This document shows positions 28,216 to 36,028 of a DNA stretch of 36,028 nt, one piece after another. Numbering within the stretch: the first letter of the stretch is position 1; each line of letters opens with the position of its first letter. The notes beneath the pieces were generated by a model, which was given only the letters and a program-made list of their open reading frames with translations, was not told the DNA's origin and searched no databases. A program made the position numbers and the translations under genes. The stretch is from Tissierellia bacterium (GTDB lineage: Bacteria; Bacillota; Clostridia; Tissierellales; Peptoniphilaceae): the NCBI GenBank assembly GCA_030537815.1, contig JAUNVF010000023.1, forward strand, positions 1 to 36,028, read 5' to 3'.

Positions 28216-29961
28216 ATGAAAAAAGAAAGTCCTTTAACACATTTATGGGCGTTAGCAGATAATCAACATGGAGAATTAAAATTGGCTACTACTTTTGCAA
28301 TTATTGGCGTTATCGGTGGTATTTTGCCATATGTATCAGCAGGTAGAATTATTGCAAATCTTTTAAATAATGTAACAAATACAAGTATTTATTTTAAGTG
28401 GTTGGCCTTAGCTTTAATAGGCTATTTATTAAAAGTTGTTTTCTATAATATAGCCTTATCTAAATCTCATAAGTCGGCATTTAATTTATTAGAAGAAACA
28501 AGGCTAAAAATTTTAAATAAGTTGCCAAAATTATCCCTTGGAAAAGTTGTAGATACACCAAGTGGGAAGATAAAGCAGATAATAGTTGATCAGGTTGAAA
28601 GTTTAGAAAGACCAGTTGCCCATTTAATCCCTGAACTTACAGCAAATATAGTTGGTCCAGTATTGATTCTAATCTATTTATTTATTCTTGATTGGAGAAT
28701 GGCATTATTATCCTTAGTATCTTTTCCTATAGGAATGATTTTTATGAGTGCAATAATGAAGGATTATCCGAAACAATTTGCTGGAGCAATACAAGTTGGA
28801 GGAGAAATGAATTCCTCTATCGTGGAGTATATACAAGGGGTAGAAGTGATAAAAGCTTTTAATCAGGGTGATAAACAATATAAGAAGTTTTCGGAAAGAA
28901 TTATAGAAAATGCAGAATATTATTGCAGGTGGATGAAAGATACTCAATTTCTAATGTCTATGTCTAAGTCAATTATGCCAACGACTTTACTAGCAGTACT
29001 ACCTGTTGGATGGTATTTTTTTATAAATGGGAGCTTACAAGCGGAAGCATTTTTAATGGTTATTATTTTAGCTTTTAGTATATCAGGACTTTTAACAGAA
29101 GCTATGAATTTTATTGATAGTTTATCGAGGATTGGGTCTATATTGGATTCAGTTGATAGTATTTTAAAGGAAGAAGAACAAAAGCATGGAGTAGAGAGAG
29201 TAGATTTAGAGAATTTAGATATAGAACTTAAAGATTTAAGTTTTTCTTATGATGGCGATACAGATATTATTAAAAATATTAATATGAAATTAAAAGAAGG
29301 AAGTTTTTATGCCTTTGTAGGACCTTCTGGCGGAGGCAAATCAACCTTGGCAAAGCTTATTGGGGCATACTATGATCCATGTCAAGGAGAAATTAAAATG
29401 GGACATATGTCCTATAAAAACATTCCATTAAAACAAATTTATGACTATATCTCATATGTATCACAAGATAATTTCCTATTTGATAAGTCTATTAAAGAAA
29501 ATATTAGAATGGGAAATTTAAATGCTAGCGATAAAGATATTGAAGAGGTTGCCAAAAAATCAGGATGTCATGAATTTATCATGGAACTGGAAGATGCTTA
29601 TGATACACAAGTTGGGACTAGTGGAGGGCATTTATCAGGTGGGGAAAGACAGAGAATAGCCATTGCAAGGGCTATGTTAAAAAACTCACCAATTGTAATC
29701 TTGGATGAAGCAACAGCTTATATTGACCCTGAAAATGAAAGACTGGTACAAGGAGCAATTTCTAAATTATTAGAAGGTAAAACTGTCATTGTCATTGCTC
29801 ATAGGCTATCGACAATAAAAAATGCAGATCAAATATATCTTATAAAAGATGGAAAATTGGATAGCCAAGGAAAGCATGATGACTTATTGCAAAAAAGTGA
29901 GCTATACAAAGATATGTGGGAAGCTCATATAGGAACAAAGGAGGTGAAGATTAATGATTAA
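28216..29961 (+). CDS. ABC exporter-type half-transporter, island subunit 1
   Basis: 581 residues: six membrane helices (about 20-310) then an ATPase domain. Walker A GPSGGGKS (about 370-377), Q-loop SYVSQDNFLFDKSIKENIRMG, signature HLSGGERQR, Walker B IVILDEATAYIDPEN, H-loop IAHR. Its sequence style resembles the exporter-fold ABC pairs that accompany siderophore systems (YbtPQ/IrtAB-like), some of which import; I cannot tell direction. GGGAGG precedes ATG 28216. It overlaps the next gene by eight bases, so the two halves probably form a heterodimer. Confidence 0.88.
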   Translation: MKKESPLTHLWALADNQHGELKLATTFAIIGVIGGILPYVSAGRIIANLLNNVTNTSIYFKWLALALIGYLLKVVFYNIALSKSHKSAFNLLEETRLKILNKLPKLSLGKVVDTPSGKIKQIIVDQVESLERPVAHLIPELTANIVGPVLILIYLFILDWRMALLSLVSFPIGMIFMSAIMKDYPKQFAGAIQVGGEMNSSIVEYIQGVEVIKAFNQGDKQYKKFSERIIENAEYYCRWMKDTQFLMSMSKSIMPTTLLAVLPVGWYFFINGSLQAEAFLMVIILAFSISGLLTEAMNFIDSLSRIGSILDSVDSILKEEEQKHGVERVDLENLDIELKDLSFSYDGDTDIIKNINMKLKEGSFYAFVGPSGGGKSTLAKLIGAYYDPCQGEIKMGHMSYKNIPLKQIYDYISYVSQDNFLFDKSIKENIRMGNLNASDKDIEEVAKKSGCHEFIMELEDAYDTQVGTSGGHLSGGERQRIAIARAMLKNSPIVILDEATAYIDPENERLVQGAISKLLEGKTVIVIAHRLSTIKNADQIYLIKDGKLDSQGKHDDLLQKSELYKDMWEAHIGTKEVKIND

Positions 29962-31684
29962 TGCATTGAGAAAAATTTGGAAATTTGCAGGAAAAGAAAA
30001 GCGTAAGATAAATGAATCCCTTGTAATTTCTTTTGTTTATGCTGTTTTTCATATGTTTCAAATAGTTGCAGTATATTATGTACTATTAGGTATATTTCAA
30101 AGAAATAATTCTCTAAGGCCAGGCTTAATTGCTTTAATATTTCTAATTATTAGTATTATAGGAAGAACGGTCAGCAGTTATTTTTCACAATTGAAGCAGA
30201 CTCATGCCTCCTACCATATGACAGCTGATAAGCGAATAGATATAGGCAATAGAATAAAAAGTGTTCCTATGGGATATTTTAATGACAATAGCCAAGGTCA
30301 GGTTGTGGGTGTTATGACAACTATAATGTCAGATATAGAAAATACAATCCCTATAGTCTTAATTAATATGTTAAGTGGACTTATCAATGCCATTGTATTT
30401 ACCCTTATGATTTTAATATATGACTGGAGAATAGGTGCTGTTGTTCTTATAGCAAGCATTCTGTATTTGTATGTAACTTCACTTATGGAAAGACAATCAG
30501 CCAAGCTTACCCCTAAAAGACAAATGTCTCAAACTAAATTAGTTGAAACTATTTTAGAACATATTAAAGGGATGCATATTATTAAGGCTTTTAATTTAAC
30601 TGGTAAGGGTGATGAGAAAGTCCGAGAGGCGATTAAAGAGAATAAAAAAGCTAATATGAATATTGAAAAATCATTTACACCATATAATATGATGCAGGAG
30701 GCAGTGCTTCGTATAGGAAGTGTTTCAATTGGTATTTTGGCCATATATTTGTATTTCAATAATGAGATGAGCATTGTAAATACTTTAATGGCAATTATCA
30801 TTTCATTTATGGTTTTTGCCCAAATCGAATCAGCAGGCTCTTCAATGGCTGTTTTGAGAGTAGTAAGTTCATCAATTGATCAAGTTGCGGAATTAAACAC
30901 CATGCCTCAGTTGGACATTAGGGGACAAAGTTTTGAAATTAAAGAGGCAAATATTGAATTTAGGAATGTTGATTTTTCCTATGGAGAGAAAAAGATTATT
31001 AAGAATTTAAGTTTGATGATAGAAGAAAAAACGACAACAGCAATTGTTGGACCATCAGGTTCAGGTAAAACGACATTATGTAATCTAATTGCAAGGTTTT
31101 GGGATGTAGATTCTGGTGAGATATTAGTTGGCGGAAAAAATGTTAAAGAGTATAGTTTAGACTCTTTGATGGATAAAATATCCATGGTTTTTCAAAAGGT
31201 ATATTTATTTGAAGATACTATAGAAAACAATATTAAATTTGGGAATAAAAATGCTAGTTATGATGATGTTGTTGAGGCTGCAAAAAAAGCATGTTGCCAT
31301 GATTTTATTATAAAACTACCAAATGGATATCAAACAATGATTGGGGAAGGTGGAGCTAATCTATCAGGAGGAGAAAAACAAAGAATATCTATAGCAAGAG
31401 CAATTATAAAAAATTCGCCAATAGTAATTTTAGATGAGGCTACAGCAAATGTTGATCCCGAAAATGAGGATAAGTTACAAATTGCAATTGAATCTTTGAC
31501 ACAGGAAAAAACTGTAATTATGATAGCACATAGGCTAAAAACTATTAAAAATGCAGATCAAATTATAGTTTTAGATAAGGGTGAAATAGTAGAACAAGGA
31601 AAACATGAAAAACTAATAGATAAAAAAGGACTATATTCTGACTTCATTAAAATTAGAAGTGAAGCAGAAAGCTGGAAATTATAA
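29954..31684 (+). CDS. ABC exporter-type half-transporter, island subunit 2
   Basis: 576 residues, the second half of the pair: membrane domain about 15-300, Walker A GPSGSGKT (about 366-373), SMVFQKVYLFEDTIENNIKFG, signature NLSGGEKQR, Walker B IVILDEATANVDPEN, H-loop IAHR. AAGGAGGTGAAGA before ATG 29954 gives strong initiation. The domain layout equals subunit 1, whereas the exporter pair at 23672-26873 has PLAN after Walker B, so these are separate subfamilies. The ECF genes follow at once. Confidence 0.88.
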   Translation: MINALRKIWKFAGKEKRKINESLVISFVYAVFHMFQIVAVYYVLLGIFQRNNSLRPGLIALIFLIISIIGRTVSSYFSQLKQTHASYHMTADKRIDIGNRIKSVPMGYFNDNSQGQVVGVMTTIMSDIENTIPIVLINMLSGLINAIVFTLMILIYDWRIGAVVLIASILYLYVTSLMERQSAKLTPKRQMSQTKLVETILEHIKGMHIIKAFNLTGKGDEKVREAIKENKKANMNIEKSFTPYNMMQEAVLRIGSVSIGILAIYLYFNNEMSIVNTLMAIIISFMVFAQIESAGSSMAVLRVVSSSIDQVAELNTMPQLDIRGQSFEIKEANIEFRNVDFSYGEKKIIKNLSLMIEEKTTTAIVGPSGSGKTTLCNLIARFWDVDSGEILVGGKNVKEYSLDSLMDKISMVFQKVYLFEDTIENNIKFGNKNASYDDVVEAAKKACCHDFIIKLPNGYQTMIGEGGANLSGGEKQRISIARAIIKNSPIVILDEATANVDPENEDKLQIAIESLTQEKTVIMIAHRLKTIKNADQIIVLDKGEIVEQGKHEKLIDKKGLYSDFIKIRSEAESWKL

Positions 31685-31697
31685 GGAGGATTTAAAA

Positions 31698-32288
31698 ATG
31701 AAATTAAAAGATGTAGTTAAAATTATAGTATTTTCGATTATAGGTTTTGTTTTGACGATGGGATTAGGTTATGCGACAGGAATGTTAGGAATTGCGCCAA
31801 GTTTATATATATCATGCGCCTTTGCCACTATTATTGGAGCACCAGTTTTCGTCATATTATCTAGGTCAGTAGGTAAAAGAGGTGTAGCTTTTTCATATTT
31901 CTTTTTAATAGGTGTTTACTATACCTTGTTGATGGGAATGTGGCCAATTCTTATTATCAATACAATAGCAGGAGTATTGTCTGAACTTGTTATGGGAGGA
32001 GAAGTAAATTATAAGGCAAATAATAAGAGAGCTGGATATGCCTATGGATTGGGTATGTTTATTTACTCATTCCATGCAATGGTTATAACTTATTTCTTTG
32101 GGACTAATCCTGCAATAGTCAAGATGATGAGCCCTGAATATATAAGTTTTTTAAAAAATTTCTATACGCCAATTAATATAGGTATATGTGCTTTAATTTC
32201 AGTTATTGCTTCTCTAATTGGAGCCAGTTTTGGAAATTATATTTATGGAAAATTTTTCTCAAGTAAAACTAAAGAAAGCAATTTGTAA
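31698..32288 (+). CDS. ECF transporter S component (MptD/Trep_Strep-like)
   Basis: A 196-residue membrane protein with about six helices, starting KLKDVVKIIVFSIIGFVLTM and including the GMLGIAPSLYISCAFATII and LSRSVGKRGVAFSYF segments. It resembles the MptD-like putative substrate-binding S proteins of ECF importers, which bind the transported compound in the membrane. The substrate of this family is not established. ATG 31698 has AAGGAGG at 31683-31689. An in-frame upstream start at 31659 lies inside the preceding gene and is not favoured. The next genes encode the matching T protein and ATPases. Confidence 0.75.
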   Translation: MKLKDVVKIIVFSIIGFVLTMGLGYATGMLGIAPSLYISCAFATIIGAPVFVILSRSVGKRGVAFSYFFLIGVYYTLLMGMWPILIINTIAGVLSELVMGGEVNYKANNKRAGYAYGLGMFIYSFHAMVITYFFGTNPAIVKMMSPEYISFLKNFYTPINIGICALISVIASLIGASFGNYIYGKFFSSKTKESNL

Positions 32289-32289
32289 A

Positions 32290-32979
32290 GTGAATAAAGT
32301 TGATAAGAAAAATGTTAGAATTAATCCAAAGACAATATTTGGATTAATTCTCATTTTTTCCATAGTTGTACTAGTAGGAAGCAATAATTTATATTATGCC
32401 TCTTTGATCATAAGCTTATTGTGTGTAGCTAGTACTTCTATAAAATCTGCCCTTAAATTTTTAATTGGTTTAATTATTATGTATTTTTTCTCCAAAGGTT
32501 TAGAATATATTTATGGAGGAATTCTCGTAGGTTCTATATATTCCATGTTAAAAATAGGATTAAGATTGTCACCTATTTTTATTTTAGCTAGAATTATATC
32601 TTTTTATAGTACCTCTTATCTAATTTCAGTATTGAGAAGTATGGGAATTAAAGGAAATTTAAATATCGCCATAGCACTTTTGTTTAGATTGCTACCAGAA
32701 ATAAAGATTAGGCTTAGCGAAATCAGAGATGGATTGAAGATTAGAGGATTTAGGATAAGCTTTTTTCATCCTATAAAAGCATTTGAACTGTATTTTGTAC
32801 CACTCCTTTATAAATGTTTGCATATTAGCGACACTTTAACTTGTTCAATATTGACCAAAGGAATCGAGTATAATGGTGAAAAATCAAATTTTCATAAAAT
32901 CAAACTCAATATATTTGATTATATCCTTTGGCTACTTGGAATTGTTTTATTAGGGGGTAGTATATGGAAAATATTTTAG
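32290..32979 (+). CDS. ECF transporter transmembrane protein EcfT
   Basis: The scaffold that couples the S component to the two ATPases. About five helices, with the coupling motif EIRDGLKIRGF at its centre (the ARG-type motif of EcfT) and a second such helix near LTKGIEYNG. Starting at GTG 32290, one base after the S-component stop, it has 229 residues, a normal EcfT length. ATG 32245 would add 15 residues that also encode the end of the S component, with no ribosome site; it remains possible. The stop overlaps the ATPase start at 32964. Confidence 0.8.
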   Translation: MNKVDKKNVRINPKTIFGLILIFSIVVLVGSNNLYYASLIISLLCVASTSIKSALKFLIGLIIMYFFSKGLEYIYGGILVGSIYSMLKIGLRLSPIFILARIISFYSTSYLISVLRSMGIKGNLNIAIALLFRLLPEIKIRLSEIRDGLKIRGFRISFFHPIKAFELYFVPLLYKCLHISDTLTCSILTKGIEYNGEKSNFHKIKLNIFDYILWLLGIVLLGGSIWKIF

Positions 32980-34400
32980 AACTTGAAATAGAATCCTTTT
33001 CTTATGACGAGAAAATTATATTAAAAGACATTAAAATTAGTATAAAGAAAGGTGAACTATTATTACTAACTGGAAGTTCTGGTTGTGGTAAATCGACATT
33101 ATTGAGATTAATGAATGGATTAATACCAGAGTTTTATGAAGGAAATTTAAAAGGGGAGGTTCAAGTAAAGGGAAAGCCACTAGGGGAGTATGGGAAAGGG
33201 GAACTAGCAAAATATATTGGAAATGTTTTTCAAAATCCAAAAGATCAATTTTTTTGTACCATAGTTGAAGATGAAATTGCACTGGTGGGTGAAAATTTAG
33301 GCTTGCCCCGGCAGAAGCTAATTAAAAGAGTTGATGAAGTATTAAATTTATTAGATATTGAGCATTTAAGATATAAGTCTATTTTCAACTTATCTGGTGG
33401 AGAAAGACAAAAGGTAGCCATTGCTTGTACTTTAGTTTATGATACAGATTTAATTTTTTTTGATGAACCTTCCTCTAGTTTAGACTATAAAAGTATTGAA
33501 AATTTAAAAGATCTTATTCGTCTTCTAAAAAGCATGGGTAAGACAGTTGTTATAGCAGATCATAGAATTTACTATTTAAAGGACTTATTCAATCGCTTAA
33601 TTTTAATGGATAAGGGGAAAGTTAAGGGCATTTATGGAAGTGGTGAAATTACACAAAATATGTGTCGCGATTTAGGACTTAGAACTTTAAATGAAGATTT
33701 TTTGAAGCCTGAAAAAGAACCAATTTATAGTAAAGAGCTTTTTTCTATAAATCATCTTGATGTACTCCAAAAATCTGAAGTTTTAATGAGTGATATTTCC
33801 TTTACATTGTCTGAAAGGGAAATAATGGCAGTAATCGGAGCAAATGGAGTAGGAAAAACAACATTAGCAAAAAACTTATCAGGTTTATCAGGAGGAAATA
33901 AAGATACAACATATGGCCATAAGGAAAAAGAGCGATTAAAGAATTCTTATTTTGTTCTGCAAGATGTTGATTCCCAGTTATTTTTGGATACAGCAGAAAA
34001 TGATTTGTTAGCAAGCTTTGATATAAATGACAATAAAGTTAAGGAAGAAGCTAGATATTATCTTAAAAAAATTAATTTATGGGAGGAAAGAACATCTCAT
34101 CCGCAAAAATTATCTGGAGGGCAGAAACAAAGATTAGCTGTAATAACAGCACTAATGTCCAAAAGAGGAGTCATAATTTTAGATGAACCTAGTTCGGGAT
34201 TGGATTATAGAAGTATGAGTATAATGGCAGAATTATTAAATTCAATATCGAAAAAACAAGCAGTAATTTTAATTAGTCACGACATGGAATTGATTTTTAA
34301 AACTTGTAATTCTGTACTACTTTTAGATAGACAATCACATAAAAAAATTAATCTAAAAGGAAACGAAAATGAAATATTTAGTTTTTTAAGAAATAAATAA
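32964..34400 (+). CDS. ECF transporter ATPase, two fused ABC domains (EcfA-EcfA')
   Basis: 478 residues with two complete ATPase domains in one chain. First: Walker A GSSGCGKS (37-44), Q-loop NVFQNPKDQFF, signature NLSGGERQK, Walker B LIFFDEPSSSLD, H-loop ADHR. Second: Walker A GANGVGKT (292-299), LSGGQKQR, Walker B VIILDEPSSGLD, H-loop SHD. Separate genes are usual for EcfA1/EcfA2, but the fused form is common in MptD-type and YkoD-like loci. GGGGGT precedes ATG 32964 by a few bases. It is the last gene of the island operon; no clear terminator hairpin follows. Confidence 0.9.
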   Translation: MENILELEIESFSYDEKIILKDIKISIKKGELLLLTGSSGCGKSTLLRLMNGLIPEFYEGNLKGEVQVKGKPLGEYGKGELAKYIGNVFQNPKDQFFCTIVEDEIALVGENLGLPRQKLIKRVDEVLNLLDIEHLRYKSIFNLSGGERQKVAIACTLVYDTDLIFFDEPSSSLDYKSIENLKDLIRLLKSMGKTVVIADHRIYYLKDLFNRLILMDKGKVKGIYGSGEITQNMCRDLGLRTLNEDFLKPEKEPIYSKELFSINHLDVLQKSEVLMSDISFTLSEREIMAVIGANGVGKTTLAKNLSGLSGGNKDTTYGHKEKERLKNSYFVLQDVDSQLFLDTAENDLLASFDINDNKVKEEARYYLKKINLWEERTSHPQKLSGGQKQRLAVITALMSKRGVIILDEPSSGLDYRSMSIMAELLNSISKKQAVILISHDMELIFKTCNSVLLLDRQSHKKINLKGNENEIFSFLRNK

Positions 34401-34491
34401 ATGTACAGATTTTAATAATGAGTATTAAGTAGAATCTAGAATGTAAACATAAATATATTTATTATGTAGGGATATCTAAGATGAATAAGAT

Positions 34492-34890
34492 ATGAAAAAG
34501 GAGTTATTGACGAAAAGTCCTCTCTCATTAATGTTTTAGCTATCTATTCCTGCCGTCGTGGGTATGTTGGCCATAGGACTATATCCTTTGATGGATGGAA
34601 TATTTGGTGGGAATATCATTGGTCAGGCAGCAATGACAGCTTGCGGAGTTGCATTACCATTGACATTTTTTAATAGTGGTACATCTACTTTGCTTGGTGT
34701 TGGCAGTGCTTTTATTTTGTCAAGAGCATCGGGAAAAGGAGACAAGGAAACAGTGGATAAGATTATGGGAAACTTAATCTATTGGGTAATTTTGTTTTCT
34801 GTAATCATTACTCTAGGAGGAATTTTTCTCGCACCATATTTTATTGATTTAGTAGTTTCAAGCGGAGAAATTAAAGAATTAGGAGCTTAA
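34492..34890 (+). pseudogene. MATE-family efflux pump, truncated with an in-frame TAG
   Basis: Only the first two to three helices of a MATE drug/Na+ antiporter remain. The frame starts at ATG 34492 (KKELLTKSPLSLMF), is stopped by TAG at 34537, and continues as LSIPAVVGMLAIGLYPLMDG and IFGGNIIGQAAM..., with SRASGKGDKETVDKIM and the SSGEIKELG motif before a TAA. Full MATE proteins have about 450 residues; this keeps about 130. A substitution in codon 16 together with the early end shows the gene is dead. A shorter frame from GTG 34558 to 34890 is open but is a fragment. Confidence 0.85.
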
Positions 34891-35433
34891 AAGTTTTAGA
34901 AAAAGATAAAAAAATTGCCGGATAATTGACGCTTATCTAAATTAAGCCAAGTTAAAACTTGATGAAATATAAAAACTAAGAGAAGTCATAGAAAAGAATC
35001 GTTATATAAAAGGAGTAGATTGCAATCTCATATAAGTAAGTTTCACATTACGTGATAAATCTTACACTCTACTTGTTATACTAAGATTGGAATGTTCTCT
35101 TATCTTATTATTTACCATGCAACAAAATAGCGAAACCTTGCAGTTGTAACCTAAATGGGAGAACAGGATTTGCTTAATATGAACTGTTGAACAGATAGAT
35201 AGCAATCTAATTCTTCAAGCCTTGGAGATGATTAAAAGAAAAGAACTGGCTTCTCTTAAATTTATTAAATACGCCAAAGTTTTCAATGTTTGATATGTAA
35301 TGCATTTTATTTGGATTTTCTTTATGATATTTACTAATGTAAGTTTATTAAATTCTTAATTTGATTTAGTTAAGAACAGTTTAAAGATGATCATTTGTGG
35401 GTAGATTTTATCTAGACAAATAGGAGATGTTTT
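34891..35433. other. Decayed intergenic DNA after the MATE remnant
   Basis: No intact gene on either strand. Stops are dense in all frames. The best open piece, 35183-35293 (+), encodes a run reading TVEQIDSNLILQALEMI then KRKELASLK; the LILQALEM part faintly recalls IS3-type integrases, but this is too little to claim. AGGAGA at 35421-35426 belongs to the next gene. Confidence 0.4.
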
Positions 35434-35841
35434 ATGAGTAATAATTTATATCTAGTATTTTTAGGCATATATATTTTAATTACTATCGTTAATTATAATC
35501 TTTTAAATAATCCAAAACCATATCCACCAAAGGAAATTAGAGATGAATTTAAAAGGGGAAGAGAAAGATTCTCTTCTTATAAGTATAGAGGGCTGTCCCA
35601 TTATGTTCTTCCAAGACTCGTTAAAAGTGAATCGAATTGGATCAATGGAAGTGCCTATTGGTATAAATCTTGTATAAAATTAGGAATGATAGGTATAGTT
35701 ATTACATTGATTACGATGATATTAGGAGAAGTTTTTAATCTATATGACTATTTGATTGGTATGTTTATAATTATAATACCTTCGATTTTAGTAATGATAT
35801 ACATTTGCTATCGAATGGAAAAAGATATATTAAAGGATTAA
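35434..35841 (+). CDS. Small membrane protein of unknown function
   Basis: A 135-residue protein with one N-terminal helix (about 4-20), a basic, Tyr/Arg-rich loop of about 60 residues (FKRGRERFSSYKYRG region) and two C-terminal helices (about 82-103 and 106-126). The stretch ...YPPKEIRDEFKRG.. has no motif I recognise. TAGGAG lies just before the ATG. No linked gene reveals a role; it lies outside the TetR-ECF operon and follows decayed DNA. Confidence 0.7.
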   Translation: MSNNLYLVFLGIYILITIVNYNLLNNPKPYPPKEIRDEFKRGRERFSSYKYRGLSHYVLPRLVKSESNWINGSAYWYKSCIKLGMIGIVITLITMILGEVFNLYDYLIGMFIIIIPSILVMIYICYRMEKDILKD

Positions 35842-35979
35842 AATTAGTAGAATATGTTTAGTGGATTAATAGTTAAGATTAAACGCTTTCATGTTCTTTA
35901 AAACAAGAATTATTAGTTCTATATCCTTAAAGCATCAAGTATTTGATATTTAATTGAAGGAGTTGTACTTTATATAGTT

Positions 35980-36028
35980 ATGATATTGTCTTTAATAAAC
36001 TTCGACGAGATTATAAAAGTGGCAGGAT
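35980..36028 (+). CDS. Possible start of a truncated gene at the window edge
   Basis: ATG 35980 opens a frame (ILSLINFDEIIKVAG) that reaches the end of the window. AAGGAG is 16 or more bases upstream, too far for good initiation, so this may be chance. Confidence 0.2.
   Translation, partial: MILSLINFDEIIKVAG

Noticed and set aside
35183..35293. Fragment with a faint IS3-integrase-like LILQALEM run
   Set aside because: It is only 37 codons, has no catalytic residues, and no inverted repeats or target duplications were seen.

Overview
This 36 kb window looks like chromosomal DNA of a low-GC Gram-positive anaerobe. The pairing of a six-cysteine SCIFF peptide with its radical SAM maturase, a T-box leader, strong AGGAGG-type ribosome binding sites and the AT-rich coding all fit Clostridia/Tissierellia. 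A Peptoniphilaceae-like host (Peptoniphilus/Anaerococcus relatives) is my inference, not something the sequence proves. Almost every gene is on the + strand.

Layout. 1-1720: end of a BcrA-type ABC-2 export system (remnant of one permease, an intact permease, an ATPase). 1813-2538: an unrecognised exported protein. 2644-7361: comM/yifB, dprA and topA in tight succession (DNA uptake/processing and topology). 7593-9109: a zinc-dependent phospholipase C-like protein and a conserved-looking unknown. 9153-13799: ruvC-ruvA-ruvB-queA-tgt-yajC (Holliday junction resolution, queuosine synthesis, Sec accessory). 13888-15425: the ranthipeptide pair scfA (51 codons, easily missed) and scfB. 15438-20974: lapA-like, a divergent recJ, rel (stringent response), dtd and an MBL-fold hydrolase. 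20998-23570: a T-box riboswitch, whose specifier reads as a basic amino acid codon (Lys or Arg), controlling a polar/basic amino-acid ABC importer (lipoprotein, permease, ATPase). 23672-26873: two overlapping ABC exporter half-transporters, probably a heterodimer, without an obvious substrate gene.

26.9-35.4 kb is accessory-looking. A decayed TetR-family gene is followed by an intact TetR regulator, a second heterodimeric ABC exporter pair and a complete ECF-type importer (S, T and a fused double ATPase). A near-identical inverted repeat lies both at the regulator's predicted transcription start and just before the transporter genes, so I predict it is the TetR operator. The regulator seems to start at ATT. 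The island is followed by a MATE efflux pseudogene (in-frame TAG, then truncation), about 0.5 kb of decayed DNA and a small unknown membrane protein. By eye, the island uses fewer GTC, ATC and GAC codons and fewer CG dinucleotides than the housekeeping genes before it, which together with the flanking wreckage suggests horizontal acquisition.

Most striking items: the scfA/scfB ranthipeptide locus with a hairpin between precursor and maturase; the Lys/Arg T-box; and the TetR-controlled combination of an ECF importer with a type IV ABC exporter pair, whose shared substrate cannot be deduced from sequence alone.
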